A stretch of 64,000 bases of DNA from Paracoccaceae bacterium (GTDB taxonomy: Bacteria > Pseudomonadota > Alphaproteobacteria > Rhodobacterales > Rhodobacteraceae), in the NCBI GenBank assembly GCA_902534325.1, contig CACAPQ010000005.1, positions 2,501-66,500 of the forward strand. Reading direction: 5' to 3'. Position numbers and translations under genes: made by a program. Below are positions 10,628 to 20,710 of the stretch, one piece after another. Below the pieces are notes generated by a model. It was not told the DNA's origin and did not search any database. It saw nothing but the letters and a program-made list of their open reading frames with translations. The stretch's first letter is position 1. Each line of letters opens with the position of its first letter.

Positions 10628-11329
10628 TTAACTGCTTGTCAAAAGTTGATATCCCGGCGTTGTTATGGTCTTCACCGTTGTGATAGGGGCACCATCAATC
10701 CAAGTTGACCGTTCAATTAATAGCAGGGCATCACCAATCTTTGCTCCAAGCATTTCAGACATTTTTTGGTCGGCTGATATGGCATAAAACCGAAGATCGC
10801 ATCTGCTGTAAGGCCTGTTTAGAACCAACCATTCATTTGCACTTTGTATTTTCAAGTCTACATCACGAATTTCTGGTACGGTATTAATGCAAACCCACCT
10901 ATCTTCGAGCATGTAGGGACGGTTATCCGATAAATGTAGTGCCTCGATCCTTAACATTGAAACTGGTGAGGTTAATTCAAATGCGGCAAGAACAGTACGC
11001 GGCGCAGACATTTCTTCTTGCCTAATCAGTTGATAACCGTATCGAGCACCTTTTTTTTCCACTTCATGGCGAGTGATTGGTATATCGAGGGTAGCGCGAG
11101 TGACTGGTTCGGGGTGCACTCGGGTTCCACCCTTGCGGCGGCGTTCTACAAGGCCAATGTCGGATAGATCCTGCATTGCGCGTTGTACAGTCGACCGTGC
11201 GCAATTCAGCTGGTTGGCAATATCGGCGTCACGTGGGAGACGATCACCGGGTCCATAGCGCCCGCTCAGGATCTCATGGTGGATCTCATCTCGCACATAT
11301 TTCCATGACAAGCGGTTGGTTATCTTCAT
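10628..11329 (-). CDS. hutC: Histidine utilization repressor (GntR/HutC family)
   Basis: A 233-aa regulator with an N-terminal GntR winged helix (about residues 8-72; segments SGRYGPGDRLPRDADIAN and ARSTVQRAMQDLSDIGLVERRRKGGTRV) and a C-terminal UTRA ligand-binding domain (about 90-230). HutC normally represses hut genes and is relieved by urocanate. It overlaps the end of hutF by 4 nt (ATGA), so the two are translated together. The hut gene context makes the assignment firm. Confidence 0.93.
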   Translation of the reverse strand: MKITNRLSWKYVRDEIHHEILSGRYGPGDRLPRDADIANQLNCARSTVQRAMQDLSDIGLVERRRKGGTRVHPEPVTRATLDIPITRHEVEKKGARYGYQLIRQEEMSAPRTVLAAFELTSPVSMLRIEALHLSDNRPYMLEDRWVCINTVPEIRDVDLKIQSANEWLVLNRPYSRCDLRFYAISADQKMSEMLGAKIGDALLLIERSTWIDGAPITTVKTITTPGYQLLTSS

Positions 11330-12690
11330 ATCTCTTGTCCGAGTTGTTTAGATACTTTGACAAATTGTTTAGTGATGCGTTCGTGCTCAACATGTAACCC
11401 ATCTTGCACCATATGACGTCCGGCGCTCCACACGTCGCTGATACAAGTACGCCCCCGTCCAGAAAATATGAGACTATCCAGAAGCTTGTCACCCAAGCGA
11501 TTGCACAAAAATTCATTGTCGGTTGAAATAGCGATGAGGTCAGCAAATTGGCCCTCACTTATGGAACCCGATTGGCGACCAGCCGCTTGTGCCCCTGCCT
11601 GCGTCGCCGCTTCGAATAGATTACGACCAGCTGAGCGATCTGGTGTTGCCATGGCGGCTCGGCTTCGGTCGCGCAGACGTTGCGAATACTCAAGCGTAGC
11701 CAGTTCTTCCCAGAGGGCAATATGGATGTTGCTATCTGATCCAATACCAAACTGCCCTCCGGCATCGTGAAAATCCGTTCCATTAAAGATCCCATCACCT
11801 AGGCTTGACTCGGTGATGGGGCAAAGCCCCACTACGGCGTTTGTCGAAGCTAGATCCCTGGTTTCCTTTTCTGTCATTTGAGTGCAATGGATAAGTGACC
11901 AGGTACCGTTAACGTCTGCGTTATCGATTAGCCACTCAGTGGGCCGTGCTCCGAAATGTGCTTCGATTTCATCGACCTCGGCTAGTTGCTCGGCAAGGTG
12001 CATTTGAATTGGGCCATGGGGACAGATTTCGAGAATGCGAGTAAGTGCTTCTGGTTTGACGGCGCGCAGCGAATGTGGTGCGATCCCAATGGCATAATCT
12101 TTAGGGGCTCCCATCATGAGTTTGGCACTTTCTTCGTGAAGCCTTGCAAACAGGTCAAGATCGCAGCCAAACCGCTTCTGCCCACCCTTTAAAGCGCGGC
12201 CGTCGCAACCACCCTGCATGTACAAGACCGGAAGAAGTGTTAGCCCAAGCCCTGTGTTCTGAGCTGCTGCCGTGATCCTTTCGGCCATCTCGGGTAGATT
12301 GGAATATTTCTGCCCACCGATATCATGGTGCAGGTAGTGAAACTCCGCCACTGCGCCGTAGCCTGCCTCGAGCATCTCCATGAAAACTAATTCCGCTATT
12401 GCCTGCACCTGATCCGGTGTAAGGCGGTCCAAAAATCGGAACATAAGCTTTCGCCATGTCCAGAAACTGTCTTGCGGATCGGGACCGCGGGTTTCGGTTA
12501 GCCCTGCCAGAGCACGTTGGAAGGCATGACTGTGCAGGTTGACTGGGGCAGGTAGAAGTAAATCTACAGAGTAGTGATCCTTTGGCAATCCGTTAGAAAC
12601 CTGGGCTATGCGACTGTCTTTGATTTCGATACAGAGATCTCTGACCCAACCTTTGGGCGTAAGGGCAAGGTGCGCATGGATTTTTTGCAC
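11326..12690 (-). CDS. hutF: Formimidoylglutamate deiminase
   Basis: A 454-aa amidohydrolase-superfamily enzyme that converts N-formimidoyl-L-glutamate to N-formyl-L-glutamate and ammonia, step four of the five-step histidine pathway. The zinc-binding start NLHSHAFQRALAGLTETRG, the central HLAEQ segment and the late GSDSNIHI aspartate motif are present. The start is GTG with GGAGA upstream. It leads the leftward hutF-hutC operon, divergent from hutI across a 71-nt gap. The presence of hutG confirms the formylglutamate route. Confidence 0.95.
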   Translation of the reverse strand: MQKIHAHLALTPKGWVRDLCIEIKDSRIAQVSNGLPKDHYSVDLLLPAPVNLHSHAFQRALAGLTETRGPDPQDSFWTWRKLMFRFLDRLTPDQVQAIAELVFMEMLEAGYGAVAEFHYLHHDIGGQKYSNLPEMAERITAAAQNTGLGLTLLPVLYMQGGCDGRALKGGQKRFGCDLDLFARLHEESAKLMMGAPKDYAIGIAPHSLRAVKPEALTRILEICPHGPIQMHLAEQLAEVDEIEAHFGARPTEWLIDNADVNGTWSLIHCTQMTEKETRDLASTNAVVGLCPITESSLGDGIFNGTDFHDAGGQFGIGSDSNIHIALWEELATLEYSQRLRDRSRAAMATPDRSAGRNLFEAATQAGAQAAGRQSGSISEGQFADLIAISTDNEFLCNRLGDKLLDSLIFSGRGRTCISDVWSAGRHMVQDGLHVEHERITKQFVKVSKQLGQEI

Positions 12691-12702
12691 GGGTCTTCTC
12701 CA

Positions 12703-12742
12703 TTGACATTTTAAGTAGCTACATATTACCGTTAAGTAGGTT
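12703..12742 (+). promoter_or_regulatory. Candidate hut promoter with paired operator half-sites
   Basis: In the gap between hutF and hutI, TTGACA at 12703-12708 could be a -35 box, with TATTAC at 12724-12729 as a weak -10. The octamer TTAAGTAG occurs twice (12711-12718 and 12732-12739), 21 nt apart, on the same face of the helix and overlapping the putative core promoter. This is a plausible HutC binding arrangement. The repeat is seen directly; its role is inferred. Confidence 0.4.
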
Positions 12743-12761
12743 AATTCACAAGGAGGAGTGA

Positions 12762-13964
12762 ATGCCGAACCGTCTGCTCATCACAAATGTATCTATCGCT
12801 AAAATGGATGAACCGGATGACGGATATGGACTTATAACGCATGCAGCGCTCTTGATTCAGGATGGTAAAATTGAGTGGCTTGGCTCTGTTTCGGATATTC
12901 CTGCTGGCCTGGGAGACTCCGAAGAACTTGATGCTTGCGGGCGTTTGCTGACTCCAGCCTTGATTGATTGTCATACACACATCGTTCACGGTGGCAACCG
13001 CGCACGCGAATTTGAGATGCGACTTGAGGGTGCCAGCTATGAAGAAATTGCACGCGCTGGGGGTGGTATTATCTCAACGGTCACTGCAACGCGTGAAACC
13101 GATGAAGCCGCATTGCTCCAAGATGCTCTTAAACGAGCAGATTCTCTGATTGACGAAGGTGTTAGTTTGATCGAAATCAAGTCTGGTTATGGGCTCGATG
13201 TGGAAACAGAACTTAAAATGCTGCGCGTTGCGCGAACCATCGAACGGGAACGCTCGGTGCGGGTTGTGACTTCATTTCTCGGTGCACATGCCGTGCCTAA
13301 GGGCGCAGATGCTGATTTCTATATTGACAAAGTTTGTATCCCCGCATTGGAGGCAGCTCATAAAGAAGGTCTAGTAGATGCAGTGGATGGGTTCTGTGAA
13401 GGCATAGCCTTCGATACTGTCCAAATGGGGCGTCTTTTTGAGAGAGCGCGGCAGCTTGATATTCCCGTCAAACTACACGCTGAGCAGCTTTCCAATATTG
13501 GTGGTACAAAGCTGGCGGCAAGTTACAATGCGCTATCTGTAGATCACGTTGAGTATGCAGACAAAACGGATATTGCCGCCATGGCAAAGGCGGGTAGCGT
13601 CGCTGTTTTATTGCCTGGTGCATTCTATACCTTGCACGAAACGCAAAAACCCTTAGTTGAGGCTTTTCGCTCTGAGAGCGTGCCAATGGCTGTAGCCACT
13701 GACTGGAATCCGGGCTCTTCCCCAATGGGGTCCTTACTCCTGGCCATGAACATGTCCTGCACGCTGTTTGGCTTGACCCCGGTAGAAGCCCTCGCGGGAA
13801 CAACCCGCAATGCGGCACGAGCGCTTGGACTTAAAGATTGTGGCATTGTCGCCCCAGGAAAACGTGCCGATCTGGCAATATGGGATGTGCTTGAACCTGC
13901 GGAACTTAGTTATCGTTTTGGCGTAAATCCATTACATAGGCGTATTTTTGGAGGAAGGCTTTGA
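12762..13964 (+). CDS. hutI: Imidazolonepropionase
   Basis: A 400-aa amidohydrolase that opens the imidazolone ring of 4-imidazolone-5-propanoate to give formimidoylglutamate. Motifs are [22 protein letters not shown] (zinc HxH), the [10 protein letters not shown] substrate segment, KLHAEQLSN and [10 protein letters not shown]. Length is typical. An AGGAGG site precedes the ATG. It is the first gene of hutI-H-G-U and overlaps hutH by 4 nt. Confidence 0.97.
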   Translation: MPNRLLITNVSIAKMDEPDDGYGLITHAALLIQDGKIEWLGSVSDIPAGLGDSEELDACGRLLTPALIDCHTHIVHGGNRAREFEMRLEGASYEEIARAGGGIISTVTATRETDEAALLQDALKRADSLIDEGVSLIEIKSGYGLDVETELKMLRVARTIERERSVRVVTSFLGAHAVPKGADADFYIDKVCIPALEAAHKEGLVDAVDGFCEGIAFDTVQMGRLFERARQLDIPVKLHAEQLSNIGGTKLAASYNALSVDHVEYADKTDIAAMAKAGSVAVLLPGAFYTLHETQKPLVEAFRSESVPMAVATDWNPGSSPMGSLLLAMNMSCTLFGLTPVEALAGTTRNAARALGLKDCGIVAPGKRADLAIWDVLEPAELSYRFGVNPLHRRIFGGRL

Positions 13965-15502
13965 CATTTCAACTCACTCCAGGTTCAGCAACTTTAGAAA
14001 AATTGGAGCGCATTTGGCGGGAAGGGCTGGTAGTTAGTCTAGGGGAAGATGCCCGTACGGCTATTGATGCGGCCGCGCATGCGGTGAAAAAAGCCGCTGC
14101 TGGTGATGCTGCAGTCTACGGTGTAAACACCGGCTTTGGGAAGCTCGCCTCGGTTCGGATCAAGCCAGCGGATACCGCTAAGCTTCAACGCAATCTAATT
14201 CTAAGTCACTGTTGTGGTGTGGGTGAACCTCTGGACGTAAAAACAACGCGGCTCATGATGGTACTGAAGCTCTTGTCCGTCGGGCGTGGTGCATCCGGTA
14301 TCCGTTGGGAAACTATCGAGCTGTTACAGAACCTTTTGGCTGGCGGAATTACTCCATTGATACCAACCCAAGGTTCAGTTGGAGCCTCTGGTGATCTAGC
14401 TCCGCTTGCCCATATGGCAGCGACCCTGATTGGAGAAGGAGAGGCTTCATTTGAAAGCCAACGCATGAAATCGGCAAAAGCGCTTGAGTTGGCTGGGCTG
14501 CAACCGGTGGTTCTAGGCCCAAAGGAAGGACTAGGTCTTATAAACGGTACCCAGTTTTCTACAGCTTGTGCGTTAGTGGGATTATTCGAAGCGATCCGCA
14601 ATGCAGAAAATGCTGTAGTAATTTCCTGCCTGTCTACGGATGCAATCATGGGGTCTACAGCACCCCTTGAGCCCGCCATGCATAAATTAAGGGGTCATGC
14701 CGGGCAGATTGACGTTGCTAGTGCAATGCGCAGTATAATGACAGGATCGGAAATCCGTGAAAGTCACCGCGATGGCGATACGCGCGTACAAGATCCCTAT
14801 TGCATACGATGTCAGCCGCAAGTTACTGGTGCGGCGTTGGATCTTCTACGTTTTGCTGGACGGACATTAGAAATTGAAGCGAACGCAGTTTCAGATAACC
14901 CATTGGTGTTGGTCGAAGAAGATAAAATTGTCTCAGGTGGGAATTTCCATGCTGAGCCTGTGGCTTTTGCGGCAGACCAAATTGCGCTAGCCGTTTCGGA
15001 GATAGGCGCCATTGCCCAACGCCGGGTTGCTCTTATGGTTGACCCAACACTTAGCTTTGATTTGCCGCCGTTTCTAACTCCTGAACCAGGTATAAACTCG
15101 GGATTGATGATTGCTGAAGTCACCACAGCCGCACTAATGAGTGAGAACAAGCATCTCGCGAACCCGTGCTCAACGGATTCGACCCCCACCTCAGCCAATC
15201 AGGAAGATCATGTTTCAATGGCTGCGCATGGCGCGCTTCGTTTGGCCCGTATGAATGATAACCTAAATGTCATTCTGGGAGTTGAGATGCTATGTGCAGT
15301 GCAGGGTGTGGAATTCCGTGCGCCGTTACGCACAAGTCGGACCCTTCAAAACGCTATTGCTGTGCTTCGCGATCGCATCCCCGCCCTTGAAGATGACAGG
15401 TTCTTGTCTGGGGATCTCACAAGCGCCGCAGAACTAGTTAAATCTGGTGAGCTTGTCGATGTTTGTGGGATTGTTGGAACACTGCTTGAGAGTGTGGAAT
15501 AG
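13961..15502 (+). CDS. hutH: Histidine ammonia-lyase
   Basis: A 513-aa enzyme that deaminates L-histidine to urocanate. The Ala142-Ser143-Gly144 triad that forms the MIO cofactor lies in [14 protein letters not shown]. The active-site tyrosine segment [13 protein letters not shown] is also present. The start is TTG at 13961, supported by GAGGAAGG upstream and a 4-nt overlap with the hutI stop. Full length. Confidence 0.97.
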   Translation: MTFQLTPGSATLEKLERIWREGLVVSLGEDARTAIDAAAHAVKKAAAGDAAVYGVNTGFGKLASVRIKPADTAKLQRNLILSHCCGVGEPLDVKTTRLMMVLKLLSVGRGASGIRWETIELLQNLLAGGITPLIPTQGSVGASGDLAPLAHMAATLIGEGEASFESQRMKSAKALELAGLQPVVLGPKEGLGLINGTQFSTACALVGLFEAIRNAENAVVISCLSTDAIMGSTAPLEPAMHKLRGHAGQIDVASAMRSIMTGSEIRESHRDGDTRVQDPYCIRCQPQVTGAALDLLRFAGRTLEIEANAVSDNPLVLVEEDKIVSGGNFHAEPVAFAADQIALAVSEIGAIAQRRVALMVDPTLSFDLPPFLTPEPGINSGLMIAEVTTAALMSENKHLANPCSTDSTPTSANQEDHVSMAAHGALRLARMNDNLNVILGVEMLCAVQGVEFRAPLRTSRTLQNAIAVLRDRIPALEDDRFLSGDLTSAAELVKSGELVDVCGIVGTLLESVE

Positions 15503-16299
15503 TGCCGGTCGAAGTCATTAGGGGGGACAGCCCAGTTGTTCTTGGAATGCCTCATACAGGCACTGATATGCCCGTTAGAATCTTTGACCAACTGACACCA
15601 ATAGGTCAGACTCTGGGCGATACGGACTGGCATATTCAAAGGCTGTATGATGGGCTATTGCCTGGGGCCACTGTCGTGAGGGCTACGTTCCACAGATATG
15701 TAATCGATGCAAATAGAGATCCCAAGGGCACTTCTCTTTATCCAGGTCAAAATACGACGGGGCTGGTGCCTATGACAAATTTTGACGGAGAAGCGCTTTG
15801 GTATGCACCACCGAATGATGCAGAAATCGAAGCGCGTCGACGTAATTATCACGTTCCGTATCACGATGCTCTTTCGGTCGAACTAGAACGCATTCGTGCG
15901 CTGCATGGTGTGGCAATCCTTTATGACTGTCATTCAATTAGATCCAAAATTCCATTTCTGTTCGAAGGGATTTTGCCAGATTTCAACATTGGAACGAATA
16001 TAGGGATAACTTGCAATCCTGAGATTGAGACCGGCGTGTTTGAAATTTGTCACGGTGCGGAAGGATACACCAGTATTCTTAATGGCCGTTTCAAGGGTGG
16101 TTGGAGCACCCGCAACTATGGCCATCCGTCTAAGGGCTTGCACGCAATACAAATGGAATTGGCCCAGAGCACGCATCTAAAAACGGAAAAACCGCCTTTT
16201 TCCTATGACCTGGAGAAAGCTGAAAGTCTGCGACGCCATCTGCGCCAGGTTCTTGAATCATTACAAAACATTGCATTCGACTTAAAGGGACAGTCATGA
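15502..16299 (+). CDS. hutG: N-formylglutamate amidohydrolase
   Basis: A 265-aa enzyme that hydrolyses N-formylglutamate to glutamate and formate, the last step of this hut pathway. Family segments include [12 protein letters not shown] near the start, [32 protein letters not shown] and [12 protein letters not shown]. The start is GTG, sharing one base with the hutH stop. It overlaps hutU by 4 nt (ATGA). It pairs functionally with HutF. Confidence 0.95.
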   Translation: MPVEVIRGDSPVVLGMPHTGTDMPVRIFDQLTPIGQTLGDTDWHIQRLYDGLLPGATVVRATFHRYVIDANRDPKGTSLYPGQNTTGLVPMTNFDGEALWYAPPNDAEIEARRRNYHVPYHDALSVELERIRALHGVAILYDCHSIRSKIPFLFEGILPDFNIGTNIGITCNPEIETGVFEICHGAEGYTSILNGRFKGGWSTRNYGHPSKGLHAIQMELAQSTHLKTEKPPFSYDLEKAESLRRHLRQVLESLQNIAFDLKGQS

Positions 16300-17969
16300 C
16301 TAATACACGCCACAACCTTCGCGACATTTATCCACCTACTGGTACGGAGATTACCACTAAGAGCTGGCTGACCGAGGCCCCCATGCGCATGTTGATGAAC
16401 AATCTGCATCCAGACGTGGCGGAAAACCCGCATGAACTTGTCGTCTATGGAGGTATTGGCCGTGCTGCCCGTACGTGGGAGGATTTCGATCGCATCATTG
16501 CGGGCTTAAAGGACCTCGAGGCTGACGAAACTCTGGTGGTTCAGTCGGGCAAGCCAGTGGCCATTGTCCGAACTCATGTGGATGCTCCACGAGTGCTGAT
16601 TGCTAATTCCAATATTGTGCCTCATTGGGCGCACTGGGATCACTTCAATGAGCTCGATAAGAAGGGCTTGATGATGTATGGTCAGATGACCGCTGGGTCA
16701 TGGATTTATATTGGTACTCAGGGAATAGTACAGGGCACTTATGAAACCTTTGCAGAGGCTGGACGTCAGCATTTTGGCGGTAATTTAAATGGCAAGTGGA
16801 TCCTAACTGGCGGCCTGGGCGGTATGGGAGGAGCGCAACCTTTGGCTGCAGTTTTTGCTGGGGCTTGCTGCCTAGCAGTTGAATGCAATTCTGATAGCAT
16901 CGACTTCCGCCTACGCACCAAATACCTTGATGAAAAGACAGATAGCCTCGATGAGGCACTTGAGATGATCGACCGATGGACCAAGGCGGGCGAAGCAAAG
17001 TCGGTGGGGCTTCTTGGCAACGCTGCCGATGTTTTTCCTGAAATTTACCGAAGAGGCGTGCGCCCCGACATCGTTACCGACCAGACAAGCGCTCACGATC
17101 CGATCAATGGTTACCTGCCTCAGGGCTGGAAACTGGCAGAGTGGCGTGAAAAGCGCGAGAGTGATCCGAAGGCAGTCGAAAAGGCAGCACGCGCCAGCAT
17201 GAAAGTGCACGTCCGAGCAATGGTGGATTTCTGGAATGATGGAGTGCCAACTCTGGACTATGGCAACAATATCCGCCAGGTGGCTTTGGACGAAGGGTTA
17301 GAAAACGCCTTTGCCTTCCCTGGTTTCGTACCCGCCTACATCAGACCACTATTTTGTAGGGGAATTGGGCCATTTCGCTGGTGTGCTTTGTCAGGCGATC
17401 CTGAAGATATCTACAAGACCGATGAGGCGATGAAGGAGCTTTTCCCCGAAAATACTCACCTTCACAAATGGTTAGATATGGCCCGAGAGCGCATTAGCTT
17501 CCAAGGCCTACCAGCACGCATATGCTGGATCGGGCTAGGGGACCGTCATCGTGCTGGACTGAATTTCAACGAGATGGTTGCCAGTGGTGAATTAAAAGCC
17601 CCGGTGGTGATCGGCCGGGACCATTTGGACAGTGGATCGGTAGCCAGCCCCAACCGTGAAACTGAGGCAATGAAGGATGGCTCTGATGCGGTCAGTGATT
17701 GGCCTCTACTCAATGCCTTGATCAATACTGCCAGTGGGGCGACCTGGGTAAGTCTGCACCACGGAGGTGGCGTTGGGATAGGATTTTCCCAACACGCTGG
17801 CTTGGTAATAGTGGCTGACGGTACGCCGGAAGCAGCAAAGCGGCTGGAGCGCGTGCTGTGGAATGATCCAGCTTCGGGCGTCTGGCGCCATGCGGATGCT
17901 GGTTATGAAGACGCCGTGCGTTGCGCTAAGGACCACGGACTGAGATTGCCTGGCATACTCGGAAACTAA
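16296..17969 (+). CDS. hutU: Urocanate hydratase
   Basis: A 557-aa NAD-dependent urocanase converting urocanate to imidazolonepropionate. Recognisable blocks are [15 protein letters not shown], the Asp-rich [14 protein letters not shown], and [17 protein letters not shown] with the late [16 protein letters not shown]. Length is the family norm (about 555). It is the last gene of the rightward hut operon; no convincing terminator was seen after it, only a weak stem near 17979. Confidence 0.98.
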   Translation: MTNTRHNLRDIYPPTGTEITTKSWLTEAPMRMLMNNLHPDVAENPHELVVYGGIGRAARTWEDFDRIIAGLKDLEADETLVVQSGKPVAIVRTHVDAPRVLIANSNIVPHWAHWDHFNELDKKGLMMYGQMTAGSWIYIGTQGIVQGTYETFAEAGRQHFGGNLNGKWILTGGLGGMGGAQPLAAVFAGACCLAVECNSDSIDFRLRTKYLDEKTDSLDEALEMIDRWTKAGEAKSVGLLGNAADVFPEIYRRGVRPDIVTDQTSAHDPINGYLPQGWKLAEWREKRESDPKAVEKAARASMKVHVRAMVDFWNDGVPTLDYGNNIRQVALDEGLENAFAFPGFVPAYIRPLFCRGIGPFRWCALSGDPEDIYKTDEAMKELFPENTHLHKWLDMARERISFQGLPARICWIGLGDRHRAGLNFNEMVASGELKAPVVIGRDHLDSGSVASPNRETEAMKDGSDAVSDWPLLNALINTASGATWVSLHHGGGVGIGFSQHAGLVIVADGTPEAAKRLERVLWNDPASGVWRHADAGYEDAVRCAKDHGLRLPGILGN

Positions 17970-18097
17970 ATACTAATCTGGCTAATTGTCTTTTTTAGAG
18001 CCAAGATTCTGGAGCAAAGTACATAGATTTGCGCGAGTTTTTTCTTTTAGAAATGAACGATTTTCGATACCATCAGATAAATTTTAGGAGAATTGTC

Positions 18098-18988
18098 ATG
18101 CTGACGGTAGAACAGACGGATTTTTATGAACAGAATGGCTATCTGATGGTTGAGGACGTTATTACCAAAGACCAGCTAAATAAACTTCAGGACATCACTT
18201 ATGATTTCATTGAAAGTTCTCGGCAAGTTACAGAGAACGATGATGTTTTTGATTTAGATGAAGGACACAGTGCGGAAACTCCTCGTCTTACGCGCATTAA
18301 GTTACCCCATAAACAAAATAAGTATTTCGACGACATTCTTAAAAAATCTGGCGTAACTGAAGTTTTAAGAGATCTCTTAGGTGATCATGCGACGTTATTA
18401 ACTTCCAAATTGAATACCAAGGCTCCAGGCGGCGGTATGGCAGTTGAGTGGCATCAAGACTGGGCATTTTACCCTCACACAAACGATAGCTTGCTGGCGT
18501 TCGGTTTAATGTTGGAAGATGTAAATCTAGAAAATGGACCTCTTCAAGTGATACCAGGATCGCATAAGGGCCCAGTTTTAAGTCACCATCATAATGGCAT
18601 TTTCTGTGGTGCGATTAATCCCGACGATCCAGATTTCCAACGTGAAAAAATAGTGACACTTACGGGCAAGGCGGGGAGTATGACGGTGCATCATGCCCGC
18701 ACTTTGCATGGATCAGCGCCAAACCAAAGTGATCGGCCTCGATTAATTCTATTCTATGAAATTGCTAAGGCAGATGCTTGGCCAATTTTGGGAGCGACTT
18801 CGTACTATCATGCTTTAGGGCAAAGTAAATTTTGGGATGATTTGCAAGACCGCACCATTATTGGCACGCCGTGCGTTGAACCGCGTGTTGAAAATGTACC
18901 TGTCCGTATGCCCTTACCGCCTGCAAAAGATGCCTCATCCATATTTCAGACCCAAAAGTCTGGAGGAGCTAAAAGCGCATTTATGTGA
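18098..18988 (+). CDS. Phytanoyl-CoA dioxygenase-family (PhyH) Fe(II)/2OG oxygenase
   Basis: A 296-aa oxygenase with the double-stranded beta-helix iron triad H119-Q-D121 and H204 (in RTLHGSAPNQ), and 2-oxoglutarate-binding R213 in SDRPRLILFYE. The ATG at 18098 has AGGAG 7 nt upstream and a typical family N-terminus; the longer ORF beginning at 18029 is less likely. PhyH proteins hydroxylate varied small molecules including ectoine, phosphonates and acyl-CoAs. It precedes a PanB-like gene by 87 nt on the same strand. The substrate is unknown. Confidence 0.9.
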   Translation: MLTVEQTDFYEQNGYLMVEDVITKDQLNKLQDITYDFIESSRQVTENDDVFDLDEGHSAETPRLTRIKLPHKQNKYFDDILKKSGVTEVLRDLLGDHATLLTSKLNTKAPGGGMAVEWHQDWAFYPHTNDSLLAFGLMLEDVNLENGPLQVIPGSHKGPVLSHHHNGIFCGAINPDDPDFQREKIVTLTGKAGSMTVHHARTLHGSAPNQSDRPRLILFYEIAKADAWPILGATSYYHALGQSKFWDDLQDRTIIGTPCVEPRVENVPVRMPLPPAKDASSIFQTQKSGGAKSAFM

Positions 18989-19075
18989 TTAGGCTTAAGG
19001 AAAGATTAAAGTCTCGGTTCTCATTCTTAAAGTGGGAGAAACTTTATAAAAATTGCCAAGAGGAGTAATCCAAAA

Positions 19076-19924
19076 ATGAAACGTATATATGATTTCTCGA
19101 GAAAACCAGCAAAACGAAATTACACAATCTCGGACCTTCAGGATCTTAAAATAACAGGCCAAAAACTATCCATGGCAAATCCTCTTAATGCTGGTGAAAT
19201 CAGAGCCTGTAGAGATGCAGGCATTGATTTATTTGTATGTGGCATGGATCAGATAGACGATGTTCGTGAAATTGCGCCAACTCATTTCTGCCGGGTGGGT
19301 TCAAAGTGGGCACAGTTTGACTCAAATGAAGAACTTATGGCTGATGCCTTTGAAGCAATGCGCCGCGGTGCAGATATGTATTACACATTGAGATCACTCG
19401 ACGCGGTCGAAAAGATGACATGTGAAGGCATACCGGTGCAGAGCCATATCGGACTTATACCTACTTTCAGTCAGTATTGTGGGGGACTTCGAGGGTGGGG
19501 TCGCAAAGCTGATGAAGCCATAAAAATATATGAAAACCTCAAAAGGATGGAAGATGTTGGTGTTGTCGCCGTAGAAGCAGAATGTATTGCTGAAGAAGTA
19601 CTGGAAGCTGTCAATAAAAAAACATCAATTGTAACCTTCTCACTAGGATCAGGTATGGCAGGTGATGTAATTATGTCTTTTGTTGCGGATATATGTGGGG
19701 AGGACAGTGAAGAAGAGAAACCACCTAAACACGCTTACGCCTTTGGCAATGTAGGACGTTTGTTCAAGCAGATCCATGAAGAGCGTGTAGCTGCACTAGG
19801 AAAATTTCACAGTGAAGTCACTAAGGGAAACTTTCCATATCCCCAGACGAACATCTCAATGCATGATGGAGAGAAAGATAAGTTTTTAGAAGCTCTCGAT
19901 AAATGGAGCCCCACTCATCAATAA
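19076..19924 (+). CDS. Divergent PanB-like (ketopantoate hydroxymethyltransferase-like) protein
   Basis: A 282-aa TIM-barrel protein of the PEP mutase/PanB superfamily. Similarity to PanB is clear in the middle (GIPVQSHIGLIPTF, then GGLRGWGRKADEAIKI, and VVAVEAECI with the catalytic-type glutamate). However, the PanB metal-site signature GDSLGM is replaced by VCGMDQ, and the LPF and KLEGG motifs are absent. It is unlikely to be a standard pantothenate enzyme. AGAGGAG lies upstream of the ATG. It follows the PhyH oxygenase and may act on its product. Confidence 0.7.
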   Translation: MKRIYDFSRKPAKRNYTISDLQDLKITGQKLSMANPLNAGEIRACRDAGIDLFVCGMDQIDDVREIAPTHFCRVGSKWAQFDSNEELMADAFEAMRRGADMYYTLRSLDAVEKMTCEGIPVQSHIGLIPTFSQYCGGLRGWGRKADEAIKIYENLKRMEDVGVVAVEAECIAEEVLEAVNKKTSIVTFSLGSGMAGDVIMSFVADICGEDSEEEKPPKHAYAFGNVGRLFKQIHEERVAALGKFHSEVTKGNFPYPQTNISMHDGEKDKFLEALDKWSPTHQ

Positions 19925-20053
19925 GATAAAGTAATAGTAATTTTCTTAAAAAACTAAATAAATACTCAAGAATTAAACTACACTTCGTGGGAAGGTTCAT
20001 GACCTTGTGCCCTGTTGAGACCGACCTATATCCATCTAAGTGGAGGCGCATAA

Positions 20054-20710
20054 TTGCTGCTCGAGTTAAAAGATATAACAAAGTCATTTTCCGGTGTAGA
20101 TGGAGACGTGGAAGTTCTGCGCGGTGTTTCACTTGGACTAGATGCGGGTCAGACTTTAGCTTTAACTGGTGAGAGTGGAAGTGGTAAAAGTACAATTTTA
20201 CATATATCTGCTGGGTTAGAAGTTCCTGATGGCGGCAGTCTTCACCTGGAGGGTGTTGAGATTAATGGGCTTGGCGAGGCTGAAAGAGCCAACTTACGCC
20301 GGTCCGAGGTAGGGATTGTTTTTCAACAATTCAATCTAATTCCGTCACTTACGGTAGAAGCAAATATTGGGTTTCAGGCGTCCTTAGCTGGGCGGCGCGA
20401 TAAGACATTTGAAAGTGAGTTAGTAGAAGAATTAGGGCTTTCTGATCAACTTAAACAATACCCTGAGTCCTTGTCTGGTGGTCAGCAACAGAGAGTTGCG
20501 ATTGCACGGGCACTTGCCGTGCGCCCAAAGTTACTATTAGCGGATGAGCCAACTGGCAACCTAGATGAAAGCACGGCGTCTGCGGTTCTAACTGCTATGC
20601 TGGACTTAGTTGGTCGCACTGGAGCAGCACTTATGGTCGTGACGCACTCTGCTGCTTTAGCTGAGAAAATGGATCGGCGAGTACGATTGAAGGGTGGAGT
20701 TCTCCTGTGA
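20054..20710 (+). CDS. LolD/AttE-type ABC transporter ATPase
   Basis: A 218-aa ATPase with Walker A GESGSGKST, Q-loop VFQQFNLIPSLTVEAN, signature [15 protein letters not shown] and Walker B LLLADEPTGNLD, typical of the LolD/MacB/FtsE branch. The start is TTG at 20054, with GGAGG 7 nt upstream. It overlaps the permease gene by 4 nt (GTGA). It energises an envelope mechanotransmission or export system together with the next two genes. Confidence 0.93.
   Translation: MLLELKDITKSFSGVDGDVEVLRGVSLGLDAGQTLALTGESGSGKSTILHISAGLEVPDGGSLHLEGVEINGLGEAERANLRRSEVGIVFQQFNLIPSLTVEANIGFQASLAGRRDKTFESELVEELGLSDQLKQYPESLSGGQQQRVAIARALAVRPKLLLADEPTGNLDESTASAVLTAMLDLVGRTGAALMVVTHSAALAEKMDRRVRLKGGVLL

Noticed and set aside
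14206-15198. Antisense ORFs across hutH (157 and 128 aa)
   Set aside because: Shadow frames of a strongly conserved coding gene.
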